Source: Bacteroidaceae bacterium
GTDB taxonomy: Bacteria > Bacteroidota > Bacteroidia > Bacteroidales > Bacteroidaceae
Direction: 5' to 3'
NCBI GenBank assembly: GCA_017472905.1
Contig: JAFUNW010000154.1
Span: 1-12,347 of the forward strand
Length of the DNA stretch: 12,347 nt
Shown here: positions 5,513-12,347 of the stretch, piece after piece
Layout of the letters: each line of letters opens with the position of its first letter
How positions within the stretch are numbered: position 1 is the stretch's first letter
Translations under genes and position numbers: made by a program
The notes under the pieces: generated by a model
The model's input: only the letters and a program-made list of their open reading frames with translations
What the model was told of the DNA's origin: nothing
The model's database searches: none

Positions 5513-6406
5513 ATGGCAGTACATAAAAAGTTTACCGCTTTAGGACGCGGACTTGATGCGTTGATTTCTACGGAAGAAGTAAAAACGCAGGGGTCTTCTT
5601 CCATTCATGAGATACCCATAGAGCAAATACAGGCTAATCCCAATCAGCCAAGGCATGAATTTGACCAGGTTGCTTTACAGGAATTGGCAGACTCAATTTC
5701 AGAAATAGGTATCATACAGCCTATTACTTTACGTAAACTCTCGGAAGATAGTTATCAGATTGTTGCAGGAGAACGGCGTTTTCGAGCTTCACAATTAGCC
5801 GGCTTGAAGTCTATACCGGCTTATATTCGTACAGCCGATGATGAAAATATGATGGAGATGGCTCTCATTGAAAATATTCAACGAGAGGATTTAAATTCTT
5901 TAGAGATAGCTTTGGCTTATCAACATTTGTTGGAACAATATGGACTGACGCAAGAGCGTTTAAGCGAACGGGTTGGTAAAAAACGTACAACGATAGCCAA
6001 TTATTTACGTCTGTTGAAATTGCCTGCTCCCATACAAGTAGCTCTTCAGAACAAGGAAATCGATATGGGACATGCCCGTGCTTTGTTAACATTGGACAGT
6101 CCGTCTCTACAAATTAAAGTGTTTGAAGAGATGTTGCGTGAAGGCTATTCGGTTCGTAAGGTTGAGCAATTGGTGAAAGCATTGAATGAGGGTGAAACGG
6201 TTAAGAGTGGTGGTAAGAAAATAGTACCGCGTGCCAGTAAACTTCCTGAAGAATATAATTTGTTGAAGCGGCATTTATCAGAATTCTTTAGCACCAAAGT
6301 CCAATTGTCTTGTTCTGATAAAGGGAAGGGAAAAATCAGTATTCCGTTTAATAATGAAGAAGATTTGGAACGCATTGTTGGTATTTTAGACCAATTGAAG
6401 CAATAA
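5513..6406 (+). CDS. parB: Chromosome partitioning protein ParB (Spo0J type)
   Basis: 297 residues. ParB is a CTP-dependent DNA clamp that loads at parS and spreads along DNA. The N-terminal LGRGLDALI (10-18) is the ParA-stimulating peptide. The ParB/Srx-like CTPase domain carries GERRFRA (87-93) and ENIQRED (120-126). A helix-turn-helix (about 146-167, TQERLSERVGKKRTTIANYL) reads parS. The final 60 or so residues should form the dimerisation domain. All key motifs are intact. It starts 10 nt after parA, and I see no convincing parS site anywhere in the window. Confidence 0.97.
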   Translation: MAVHKKFTALGRGLDALISTEEVKTQGSSSIHEIPIEQIQANPNQPRHEFDQVALQELADSISEIGIIQPITLRKLSEDSYQIVAGERRFRASQLAGLKSIPAYIRTADDENMMEMALIENIQREDLNSLEIALAYQHLLEQYGLTQERLSERVGKKRTTIANYLRLLKLPAPIQVALQNKEIDMGHARALLTLDSPSLQIKVFEEMLREGYSVRKVEQLVKALNEGETVKSGGKKIVPRASKLPEEYNLLKRHLSEFFSTKVQLSCSDKGKGKISIPFNNEEDLERIVGILDQLKQ

Positions 6407-6436
6407 AGCGTGTTTTGATTAATAATAGTAAAGGAA

Positions 6437-7309
6437 TTGAGGACGGTAGGATTATATTGTAGTCGTTTGTGCATTGTTCTGTTGGCGTGTCTATTGCAAT
6501 GGGGGAATGGGGCATTGCTGGCACAAAATAAAGTGGAAAATGAAACGCAGCTTTTGCCAAAGGCACAGATGAGGCGTGAACGTATACAAAAAGAGAATCC
6601 AGACACTCTTTGGGAACATAGAAATACCGTCAATCGTGATTCTTTACGCTTTTCTGAATCAGAATTGCCGGATGATACGATTGCACTACAAAATCAACGT
6701 GCTTTGAATGCTTTGGAAGCTCCTGCAGATACAACAATTATGCAAGATGAAGCCGTGTTGAAACTAGAAACGTTAGAGAATTCTTCTGAGAAAGAGAAAA
6801 AAGTATTTATTCCGGATCCGGTAAAAGCTACTTGGTTGGCAGCTGTTTTTCCCGGTGGTGGACAGATTTATAATAGGAAATATTGGAAATTACCTATTAT
6901 ATATGGTGGATTTGTAGGTTGTGCTTATGCATTGAGTTGGAATGGGCAGATGTATTCAGACTATTCCCAAGCTTATTTGGATATAATGGATGATAGTCCT
7001 GAAACGGATAGCTATTTGGATATGCTCCCTCCCGGATATAACGTAGAAGCGAATATTGATTATTTGAAAAAAGTCATAAAACGTAAGAAAGATTATTATC
7101 GGCGTTATCGCGACATGAGTATATTTATCTTTATCGGGGTTTATGCAATCTCTATAATCGATGCTTATGTTGATGCAGAGTTGGCTAGTTTTGATATTTC
7201 CAAAGATTTGACATTGAAAATGTCTCCGGCTGTTATTGATAGTCGGGATTTATATACAAGTAGGCGTGGCACTCAGTCGTATGGAGTACAATGCCGTTTC
7301 CAGTTTTAA
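6437..7309 (+). CDS. DUF5683 envelope protein
   Basis: 290 residues. The N-terminus (VGLYCSRLCIVLLACLLQ...ALLAQ, ending near residue 30) looks like a signal peptide. A low-complexity acidic linker follows to about 125. The DUF5683 region then has ATWLAAVFPGGGQIYNRKYW (131-150) leading into a hydrophobic segment (152-168), a charged KKVIKRKKDYYRRYRD helix (211-226) and a second hydrophobic segment (about 228-244). It ends SYGVQCRFQF. The function is unknown. In frame the only start giving the signal peptide is TTG 6437; the stop at 6416-6418 excludes anything earlier and no early ATG exists. It sits between parB (30 nt) and the transglycosylase gene (25 nt), so cotranscription is likely. Confidence 0.85.
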   Translation: MRTVGLYCSRLCIVLLACLLQWGNGALLAQNKVENETQLLPKAQMRRERIQKENPDTLWEHRNTVNRDSLRFSESELPDDTIALQNQRALNALEAPADTTIMQDEAVLKLETLENSSEKEKKVFIPDPVKATWLAAVFPGGGQIYNRKYWKLPIIYGGFVGCAYALSWNGQMYSDYSQAYLDIMDDSPETDSYLDMLPPGYNVEANIDYLKKVIKRKKDYYRRYRDMSIFIFIGVYAISIIDAYVDAELASFDISKDLTLKMSPAVIDSRDLYTSRRGTQSYGVQCRFQF

Positions 7310-7334
7310 AAAATAATATAACGAACAAACAGTC

Positions 7335-8612
7335 ATGAAAAAGATATGGGTTACGTTTTCGGTATGGTTTGTTGCAACTATTATGTTGTTGGCGCAGAAC
7401 GATACGGTGAATGTTGTTAATGTGTTGAATGAACGAACAGGGAAAGAGATTGCTATCGAACTTCCTGAAAGTATGTCAAGAGATTACGATGACTTGTTGA
7501 AAAATTGGCATGTGAAGAATTACCTAATGGTTTCGGATGAAAATTGCGAGTCCGGTGGAGAAAATCCCATTTATAGTGATTCTGTTTATGCAAATCGTTT
7601 AGCACGTATTCCTTCCATTATGGAAATGCCGTATAATGCTGAGGTTCGCAAAATGATAGATGTCTATTCCGGACGTATGCGTAATAAGGTAGCTTATATG
7701 TTAGGGGCTATGAATTTCTATATGCCCATATTTGAAGAAGCTTTGGATATGTATGATTTGCCAAATGAGTTGAAGTATCTTCCGGTTATAGAGTCAGCAT
7801 TGAATCCCGTAGCTGTGTCACGTGCCGGAGCTGCCGGATTGTGGCAATTTATGTTAAAGACCGGTAGAATATATAATTTGCAATCCAATAGCTTGATTGA
7901 TGAACGGCGCGATCCGATTAAGTCTACTTATGCAGCAGCTCGTTATTTGAAAGATTTGTATGGGATATATAATGATTGGAGTCTGGTAATAGCCGCCTAT
8001 AATTGTGGTCCGGGTAATATCAATAAAGCTATTCAACGTTCTGGCGGAAAAGCCGATTATTGGGCAATCTATAATTATTTGCCAAGAGAAACTCGCGGAT
8101 ATGTCCCGGCTTTTATTGCAGCTAATTATATTATGACATATTATTGTGAACATAATATATGTCCGTTGCAGGCTGAGTTACCTGCAGGAACAGATACAGT
8201 ACAGATTCATAGCGACTTGCATTTCCGGCAAATCATGGATGTATGTAAGGTCGAATTGGATGAAATTCGAGCATTGAATCCTCAATATAAGCGCGATATC
8301 ATTCCTGGAAACAGTATGCCTTGTACGCTTCGTTTGCCTCGTGAGGCTGTAACGCTTTTTATTAACAGTGGTGATTCTGTTTATGCTCATCGAGCCAAAG
8401 AATTTTTCAAGAAGCGTAAATACGTGGATTTGAAGTCCACAGCCGTAGCGAAATCTTCGAACGGGAAACTTATTTATCATAAGATCAGACGTGGAGAAAC
8501 TCTTTCCAAAATTGCACGAAAATATGGTGTGACGGTGAAGAAAATACGGAAGTGGAACGGTTTGAGGGGTAATTCCATCACGGCGGGAAAGCGATTGAAG
8601 ATATATCGTTGA
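7335..8612 (+). CDS. mltD: MltD-like membrane-bound lytic murein transglycosylase with LysM
   Basis: 425 residues. It cleaves the MurNAc-GlcNAc bond of peptidoglycan, forming 1,6-anhydro ends, in the periplasm. A signal peptide (MKKIWVTFSVWFVATIMLLAQ) is followed by an N-terminal region. The GH23 transglycosylase domain has LPVIESALNP with catalytic E153, SRAGAAGLWQFM (162-173) and the YNCGPGNI segment. A diverged LysM-like stretch lies around 290-335 (FRQIMDVCKVELDEIRALNP). A clear C-terminal LysM (381-425, RRGETLSKIARKYGV and ITAGKRLKIY) would bind peptidoglycan. No lipobox cysteine is seen after the signal peptide, so membrane anchoring is doubtful. It is the last gene before the terminator at 8796-8838. 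Confidence 0.93.
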   Translation: MKKIWVTFSVWFVATIMLLAQNDTVNVVNVLNERTGKEIAIELPESMSRDYDDLLKNWHVKNYLMVSDENCESGGENPIYSDSVYANRLARIPSIMEMPYNAEVRKMIDVYSGRMRNKVAYMLGAMNFYMPIFEEALDMYDLPNELKYLPVIESALNPVAVSRAGAAGLWQFMLKTGRIYNLQSNSLIDERRDPIKSTYAAARYLKDLYGIYNDWSLVIAAYNCGPGNINKAIQRSGGKADYWAIYNYLPRETRGYVPAFIAANYIMTYYCEHNICPLQAELPAGTDTVQIHSDLHFRQIMDVCKVELDEIRALNPQYKRDIIPGNSMPCTLRLPREAVTLFINSGDSVYAHRAKEFFKKRKYVDLKSTAVAKSSNGKLIYHKIRRGETLSKIARKYGVTVKKIRKWNGLRGNSITAGKRLKIYR

Positions 8613-8641
8613 TTTTTGTGTAGAAATTAATCGAAAAAAAG

Positions 8642-8719
8642 TATCTTAAGATAAATGGCCAAGTATCTTAAGATAAATCGTCAAGTATCTTAGGATACTT
8701 TGCCAAGTATCTTAAGATG
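8642..8719. repeat. Four palindromes at exact 22-bp spacing
   Basis: TATCTTAAGATA occurs at 8642-8653 and 8664-8675. It then appears as TATCTTAGGATA at 8686-8697 and with a final mismatch at 8708-8719. The start-to-start distance is 22 bp each time and the spacer ends in (G/C)(C/T)CAAG. The third copy sits in a 7-bp hairpin (AAGTATC/GATACTT, 8683-8700). The array lies after the mltD stop and before the terminator, so it is in the 3' untranslated part of that operon, about 200 bp upstream of the relA/spoT-type gene. Confidence 0.85.
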
Positions 8720-8795
8720 CAAAATCGAAGCTTTTGATGCGTCTTTGCAACTCGGATTCCTTTCGTGAAAATAGAAGAAAAACTTATAGGAAGTA

Positions 8796-8838
8796 GGGAG
8801 ATATTCTTTGTTTGAAGAAGAATGTCTCTCTTTTTTTT
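8796..8838 (+). terminator. Intrinsic terminator of the parA-to-mltD operon
   Basis: GAGATATTCTT (8798-8808) pairs with AAGAATGTCTC (8818-8828), one pair being a wobble, and two more outer pairs (one of them wobble) reach 8796 and 8830. The loop is 9 nt and eight T residues follow directly (8831-8838). It separates this operon from the promoter of the next gene. Confidence 0.8.
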
Positions 8839-8857
8839 ATAAATAGCACTCTTTTCG

Positions 8858-8888
8858 TTTGTCTACATAATATTTTTGTCTATTTTTG
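8858..8888 (+). promoter_or_regulatory. Promoter of the relA/spoT-type gene
   Basis: TTTG at 8858-8861 and TATTTTTG at 8881-8888 are 19 nt apart, a perfect Bacteroidetes arrangement. A second TATTTTTG at 8871-8878 lacks a -33 partner at the right distance. Transcription would start near 8895, some 20-25 nt before ATG 8918. Confidence 0.8.
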
Positions 8889-8917
8889 CAATTCTTGAAT
8901 CCGAATAGTTTGTGATT

Positions 8918-11182
8918 ATGGACGATTTATACAAAAAAGAACAGGAAGAGGAACTGATAATAAATAAGGCGTTTCAAGAACTCCTTCAGGTTTATTTGGC
9001 TTCTAAACATCGTAAAAAGGTAGAGATTATAACCAAAGCTTTCAATTTTGCAAAGCAAGCACACAAAGGTGTGCGGCGCCGTTCGGGTGAACCGTATATC
9101 ATGCATCCGATAGCGGTTGCTCGTATTGTGTGTGAAGAGATTGGGCTTGGTTCAACATCCATCTGTTCGGCTTTGTTGCACGATGTGGTAGAAGACACAG
9201 ACTATACGGTAGAAGATATATCTAATATCTTTGGCCCGAAGATTGCTCAAATCGTAGATGGACTGACCAAGATTTCAGGCGGTATTTTTGGAGATCGTGC
9301 ATCCAGTCAGGCTGAGAACTTCAAGAAGCTGTTGCTTACTATGTCGGAAGATATTCGGGTTATTTTAATAAAGATGGCCGATCGTCTTCACAATATGCGT
9401 ACGTTGGGTTCAATGTTGCCAAGCAAGCAGTATAAGATTGCCGGAGAAACATTGTACATCTATGCTCCATTAGCCAATCGGTTAGGTCTGAATAAAATAA
9501 AAACAGAACTAGAGGATTTAAGTTTTAAGTATGAGCATCCCGAAACTTATCAGGAAATAGCGAATAAGTTACAGGATACGCAATTGGAACGTAGCAATGT
9601 TTTTGAAAATTTCATTGCTCCAATTCGGGAAAAGTTGGATTCTATGGGCTTTTCTTATCGGATAGAGGACCGTGTGAAAACGCCTTATTCTATTTGGAAT
9701 AAGATGCAGAACAAACATATTCCTTTTGAAGAAATCTATGATATTTTAGCGGTTCGTATTATTTTTACTCCATTGTCTCCGGAAAAGGAGTTAAACGAGT
9801 GTTTTGATATCTATGTGTCTATATGTAAAATTTACAAATCCCATCCCGATCGTTTGAGAGACTGGGTCAGCCATCCCAAAGCAAATGGCTATCAAGCTTT
9901 GCATGTAACGTTGATGAGCAACCAAGGAGAATGGATTGAAGTTCAGATACGAAGCGAACGTATGAATGATGTGGCGGAACATGGTTTTGCTGCCCATTGG
10001 AAATATAAGGAAGGCGGAGGAAGTGAAGATGAAGGAGAATTAGATAAGTGGTTGCATACCATTAAAGAGATTTTGGATGATCCGCAGCCAAATGCAATGG
10101 ATTTTTTGGATACGATTAAATTAAATCTTTTTGCATCTGAAATATTCGTATTTACTCCCAGAGGTGAGATTAAAACAATGCCACAGAATAGTACCGCTTT
10201 GGATTTTGCTTTTTCGATCCATACCTTTTTAGGTAGTCATTGTATCGGTGCAAAAGTGAATCATAAATTGGTCCCGTTGAGCCATCCATTGAAAAGCGGT
10301 GATCAAGTAGAGATTCTTACTTCCAAGAGCCAGCATGTAGATGCATCTTGGCTTAATTTTGCAACGACAGCAAAAGCGCGTACCAAGATTATGGCTATTT
10401 TGCGCAAAGAACAGCGGACTGCTCAGAAAGAAGGCGAAGAACTGTTCAATGAGTTTTTTGCTGAGATGGATCTTGAACCTAGTTCCATTGATGTAGAAAA
10501 GTTGTGCAAATTGCATGAAGTTGATAATCGGGAAGAGTTGTTAGCGCAAATAGGAAGCAAGAAAATTGTTTTGGGAACGGATGATTTGGAGGTTTTGAAA
10601 GAGAAAAAGCCGACAACAACGAGTGCATGGAAGAAGTATCTTACCTTTTCTTTTGGAAGTGGAAAAAGTAAAGATAAGAAAATGGAGGAAACCGTTTCAC
10701 AACTTTCCTCAACGAATAATATAGACAAGAAAAAGGCTCTGAAGCTAACGGAAGATACCATTCAAAACAGTTACATCATTGCCGATTGTTGCAAACCAAT
10801 TCCGGGAGATGATGTATTGGGGTTTGTGGATGATAAAGACCGGATTATTATCCATAAACGACAATGTCCGATAGCCGTTCGTTTAAAGAGTAGTTACGGA
10901 AATCGCTTGTTGGCTGCCGAATGGGATACTCACAAGAAACTCTTTTTCCCGGTTAATATCTATTTGCAAGGTATTGATGGGGTAGGGGTTCTTAATTCCA
11001 TTACAGAGATTATTTCCCGGCAGATGAATGTGAACATCCATCGACTGTCGTTCGAAACGAATGATGGAATTTTTGAAGGGAACATTCAACTTTATGTTCA
11101 TGATGTGGAAGATGTGACAACCATCTGTACCAACTTGAAGCGTATTGAACAGATTAATTCGGTGACGCGCATAGAAAATTAA
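8918..11182 (+). CDS. rsh: RelA/SpoT homologue, (p)ppGpp synthetase/hydrolase
   Basis: 754 residues, a full-length long RSH enzyme that makes (p)ppGpp from ATP and GTP/GDP and can degrade it, controlling the stringent response. The N-terminal HD hydrolase has H63, HDVVED at 88-93 and KMADRLHNMRT at 152-162, all intact, so hydrolysis is likely retained. The synthetase domain spans about 245-365 (VKTPYSIWNKM, YDILAVRI, HPKANGYQALH, EVQIR with E341, AEHGFAAHWKYK). TGS is at about 405-470. Near the C-terminus are CCKPIPGDD and IIHKRQC of the zinc-finger-like region, and a final ACT domain of about 75 residues. ATG 8918 is preferred to GTG 8912, two codons upstream. The gene has its own promoter and is set off from mltD by a terminator. 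Confidence 0.96.
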   Translation: MDDLYKKEQEEELIINKAFQELLQVYLASKHRKKVEIITKAFNFAKQAHKGVRRRSGEPYIMHPIAVARIVCEEIGLGSTSICSALLHDVVEDTDYTVEDISNIFGPKIAQIVDGLTKISGGIFGDRASSQAENFKKLLLTMSEDIRVILIKMADRLHNMRTLGSMLPSKQYKIAGETLYIYAPLANRLGLNKIKTELEDLSFKYEHPETYQEIANKLQDTQLERSNVFENFIAPIREKLDSMGFSYRIEDRVKTPYSIWNKMQNKHIPFEEIYDILAVRIIFTPLSPEKELNECFDIYVSICKIYKSHPDRLRDWVSHPKANGYQALHVTLMSNQGEWIEVQIRSERMNDVAEHGFAAHWKYKEGGGSEDEGELDKWLHTIKEILDDPQPNAMDFLDTIKLNLFASEIFVFTPRGEIKTMPQNSTALDFAFSIHTFLGSHCIGAKVNHKLVPLSHPLKSGDQVEILTSKSQHVDASWLNFATTAKARTKIMAILRKEQRTAQKEGEELFNEFFAEMDLEPSSIDVEKLCKLHEVDNREELLAQIGSKKIVLGTDDLEVLKEKKPTTTSAWKKYLTFSFGSGKSKDKKMEETVSQLSSTNNIDKKKALKLTEDTIQNSYIIADCCKPIPGDDVLGFVDDKDRIIIHKRQCPIAVRLKSSYGNRLLAAEWDTHKKLFFPVNIYLQGIDGVGVLNSITEIISRQMNVNIHRLSFETNDGIFEGNIQLYVHDVEDVTTICTNLKRIEQINSVTRIEN

Positions 11183-11226
11183 GAGAAAGAACGGTGGAAT
11201 AAGACTTTTCTTTCGGGAAAAACTTC

Positions 11227-11574
11227 TCAATTCACGTATTCCAATTCTTTGCGCATATTGACTAACTCTTCGCGGATACTCTTCAAGCGGGCTATCACTT
11301 CGGCCGTTTGTACGGTTCCTTTTTTGTTCTTTTTCAGGGCTTCTTTGGCTCCGGCCAGTGTCATACCCTTTTCTTTGACCAAATGATAGATGATGCGTAT
11401 GTTCTCTATGTCTTCTTGGGTATATTGTCGAATGTTTCTTCCGGCTTTTCTGGGTTTGATACTAGGAAATACTTTTTCCCAATAGCGGAGTAATGTGTCC
11501 GGAACATTGAACATTTTGGCCACTTCTCCGATTGAATAAAAGAGTTTTAAGTTCTTTTCTGGTTGGTTCTCCAT
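11227..11574 (-). CDS. Short MerR-type transcriptional regulator
   Basis: 115 residues. A MerR-type winged helix-turn-helix covers about 10-80: LFYSIGEVAKMFNVPDTLLRYWEKVF, then KAGRNIRQYTQEDIENIRIIYHLVKEKGMTL in the wing and second helix pair. A lysine-rich stretch and a C-terminal helix (about 92-113, suited to dimerisation) follow. There is no effector-binding domain and no cysteine set for metals, so the signal it answers is unknown. It lies 26 nt after the M23 peptidase gene on the same strand and is probably cotranscribed. Its end faces the end of the relA/spoT-type gene across 44 bp, with no convincing shared terminator. Confidence 0.9.
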   Translation of the reverse strand: MENQPEKNLKLFYSIGEVAKMFNVPDTLLRYWEKVFPSIKPRKAGRNIRQYTQEDIENIRIIYHLVKEKGMTLAGAKEALKKNKKGTVQTAEVIARLKSIREELVNMRKELEYVN

Positions 11575-11600
11575 ATCTATTCTGTCTTGTTACCTGTTCG

Positions 11601-12347
11601 TTAGTCAAATACCTTACCGTGATTGGCTGCAATCTGAATCATTTGGTCGTATTCGTCAGCATTCAAATCCATGAAATAATAGTTGATGGGGTTTACCTTT
11701 CTGCCTTTGACTACAACTTCATAATGCAAGTGTGGTCCCGTACTCTTTCCGGTACTTCCTACCTCTCCGATAACTTCGCCCCGTGTCACTTTCTGCCCTC
11801 TTTTTACTCCTATTTGGTGCATGTGTGCATAGCGTGTCCGGTATCCGAATCCGTGATCAATCTCCACCGTTTTCCCATATCCGCTTTCCCATCCGGCCGA
11901 TACGACTGTTCCGTCACCGGTTGCATAAATCGGTGTACCGGTATTGGCCGAAAAGTCCATGCCATGATGAAATTTCGTTGTTTTGTAGATGGGATCGATT
12001 CGTACACCGTATCCCGATGCGGTTTTCTTCAGGTCTTTGTTCGAGATTGGCTGTATGGCCGGTATGCAACGCAGTCTCTCATCGTTCTGTTTGCATAGAA
12101 CAACGACCTCGTCGAACGATTTCGATTGAATATAGAGTTGTCGTTTCAGCAGGTCCAACTTTTGAGTTGTTCCGATGACCAGGTTGGAGTTGGCCATTTT
12201 TTCCAGATGTTCATATCGGTTTGTTCCTCCATATCCGGCTTGTCTGATCGGTTCCGGAATGGGTTCAGCTTGTAGCATGACACGATAGAGGTTGTCGTCT
12301 CGTTGGCTGATGTCTTCCAACACCTCCAAAGCTTCGTCCAATTGACG
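11601..12347 (-). CDS. M23 (LytM-type) peptidase, N-terminus outside window
   Basis: 248 residues are visible and the frame is open to the right edge (the earliest codons read R-Q-L-D-E-A), so the true start lies beyond 12347. Members in this order usually have a short cytoplasmic start, one membrane span and a coiled coil before this point. The C-terminal M23 domain is complete: GVRIDPIYKTTKFHHGMDFS with the first zinc ligands His and Asp, GDGTVVSAGWESGYG, the YAHMHQ segment, and TGPHLHYEV with the HxH ligand pair. Such zinc endopeptidases cut peptidoglycan cross-links in the periplasm. All ligands are present, so it is probably active rather than an EnvC-like activator. It precedes the MerR-type gene by 26 nt. 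Confidence 0.93.
   Translation of the reverse strand, partial: RQLDEALEVLEDISQRDDNLYRVMLQAEPIPEPIRQAGYGGTNRYEHLEKMANSNLVIGTTQKLDLLKRQLYIQSKSFDEVVVLCKQNDERLRCIPAIQPISNKDLKKTASGYGVRIDPIYKTTKFHHGMDFSANTGTPIYATGDGTVVSAGWESGYGKTVEIDHGFGYRTRYAHMHQIGVKRGQKVTRGEVIGEVGSTGKSTGPHLHYEVVVKGRKVNPINYYFMDLNADEYDQMIQIAANHGKVFD

Noticed and set aside
6145..6633. Minus-strand open frame of 162 codons over parB and DUF5683
   Set aside because: Antisense to two confident genes; the translation looks like shadow sequence rich in Ser, Cys and Phe.
8642..8719. CRISPR array made of the 22-bp units
   Set aside because: The units are contiguous tandem copies with near-constant spacer bases, not repeats separated by unique spacers.
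8871..8878. Second TATTTTTG as the -7 box of the relA/spoT-type gene
   Set aside because: No TTTG at the proper distance upstream, whereas the copy at 8881-8888 has one 19 nt away.
11532..12098. Plus-strand open frame of 188 codons over the M23 gene
   Set aside because: Antisense to a clear M23 peptidase with conserved motifs; no domain seen in the translation.

Overview
The window looks like a piece of a Bacteroidales chromosome, most likely Bacteroides or a close relative. Three things point there. Several genes are preceded by the Bacteroidetes-type promoter (-33 TTTG, 19-20 nt, -7 TAnnTTTG). The housekeeping genes (LpxB, SurE, ParA/ParB, a DUF5683 protein, a MltD-like transglycosylase, a long RelA/SpoT enzyme) have the sequence character and order I associate with that order. 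Most starts lack a strong Shine-Dalgarno sequence.

Bases 1-2460 are accessory in character. They hold the 3' end of an unrecognised gene, a DUF1016/PDDEXK nuclease gene with its own promoter, and a minus-strand DUF4160-DUF2442 pair that resembles a small two-gene toxin-antitoxin-type module. Between these genes lie three copies of a composite palindromic repeat. Its hairpin arms change between copies while pairing is kept. A related pair of palindromes sits in frame inside the nuclease gene.

Bases 2505-4428 (minus) are lpxB and surE in one tight operon, read from a good promoter at 4458-4488. This covers lipid A disaccharide synthesis and nucleotide phosphatase activity. The 309-bp gap to parA is a divergent control region. 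It carries the surE promoter, a parA -7 box, two TTATCAACA repeats exactly 20 bp apart and a weak parS-like sequence.

Bases 4738-8612 (plus) are parA, parB, a DUF5683 envelope protein and a LysM-containing MltD-type lytic transglycosylase. They look like one transcription unit linking chromosome segregation to envelope and peptidoglycan work. It ends in four 22-bp-spaced palindromes and a strong intrinsic terminator. The long RelA/SpoT homologue follows from its own promoter (8918-11182). On the other strand, converging on it, are a short MerR-type regulator and an M23 LytM-type peptidase that runs off the right edge.

The most unusual material is the palindromic repeat family with its in-frame copy in the nuclease, and the 22-bp palindrome array before the alarmone synthetase gene. 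No RNA gene, CRISPR array or transposase was recognised.
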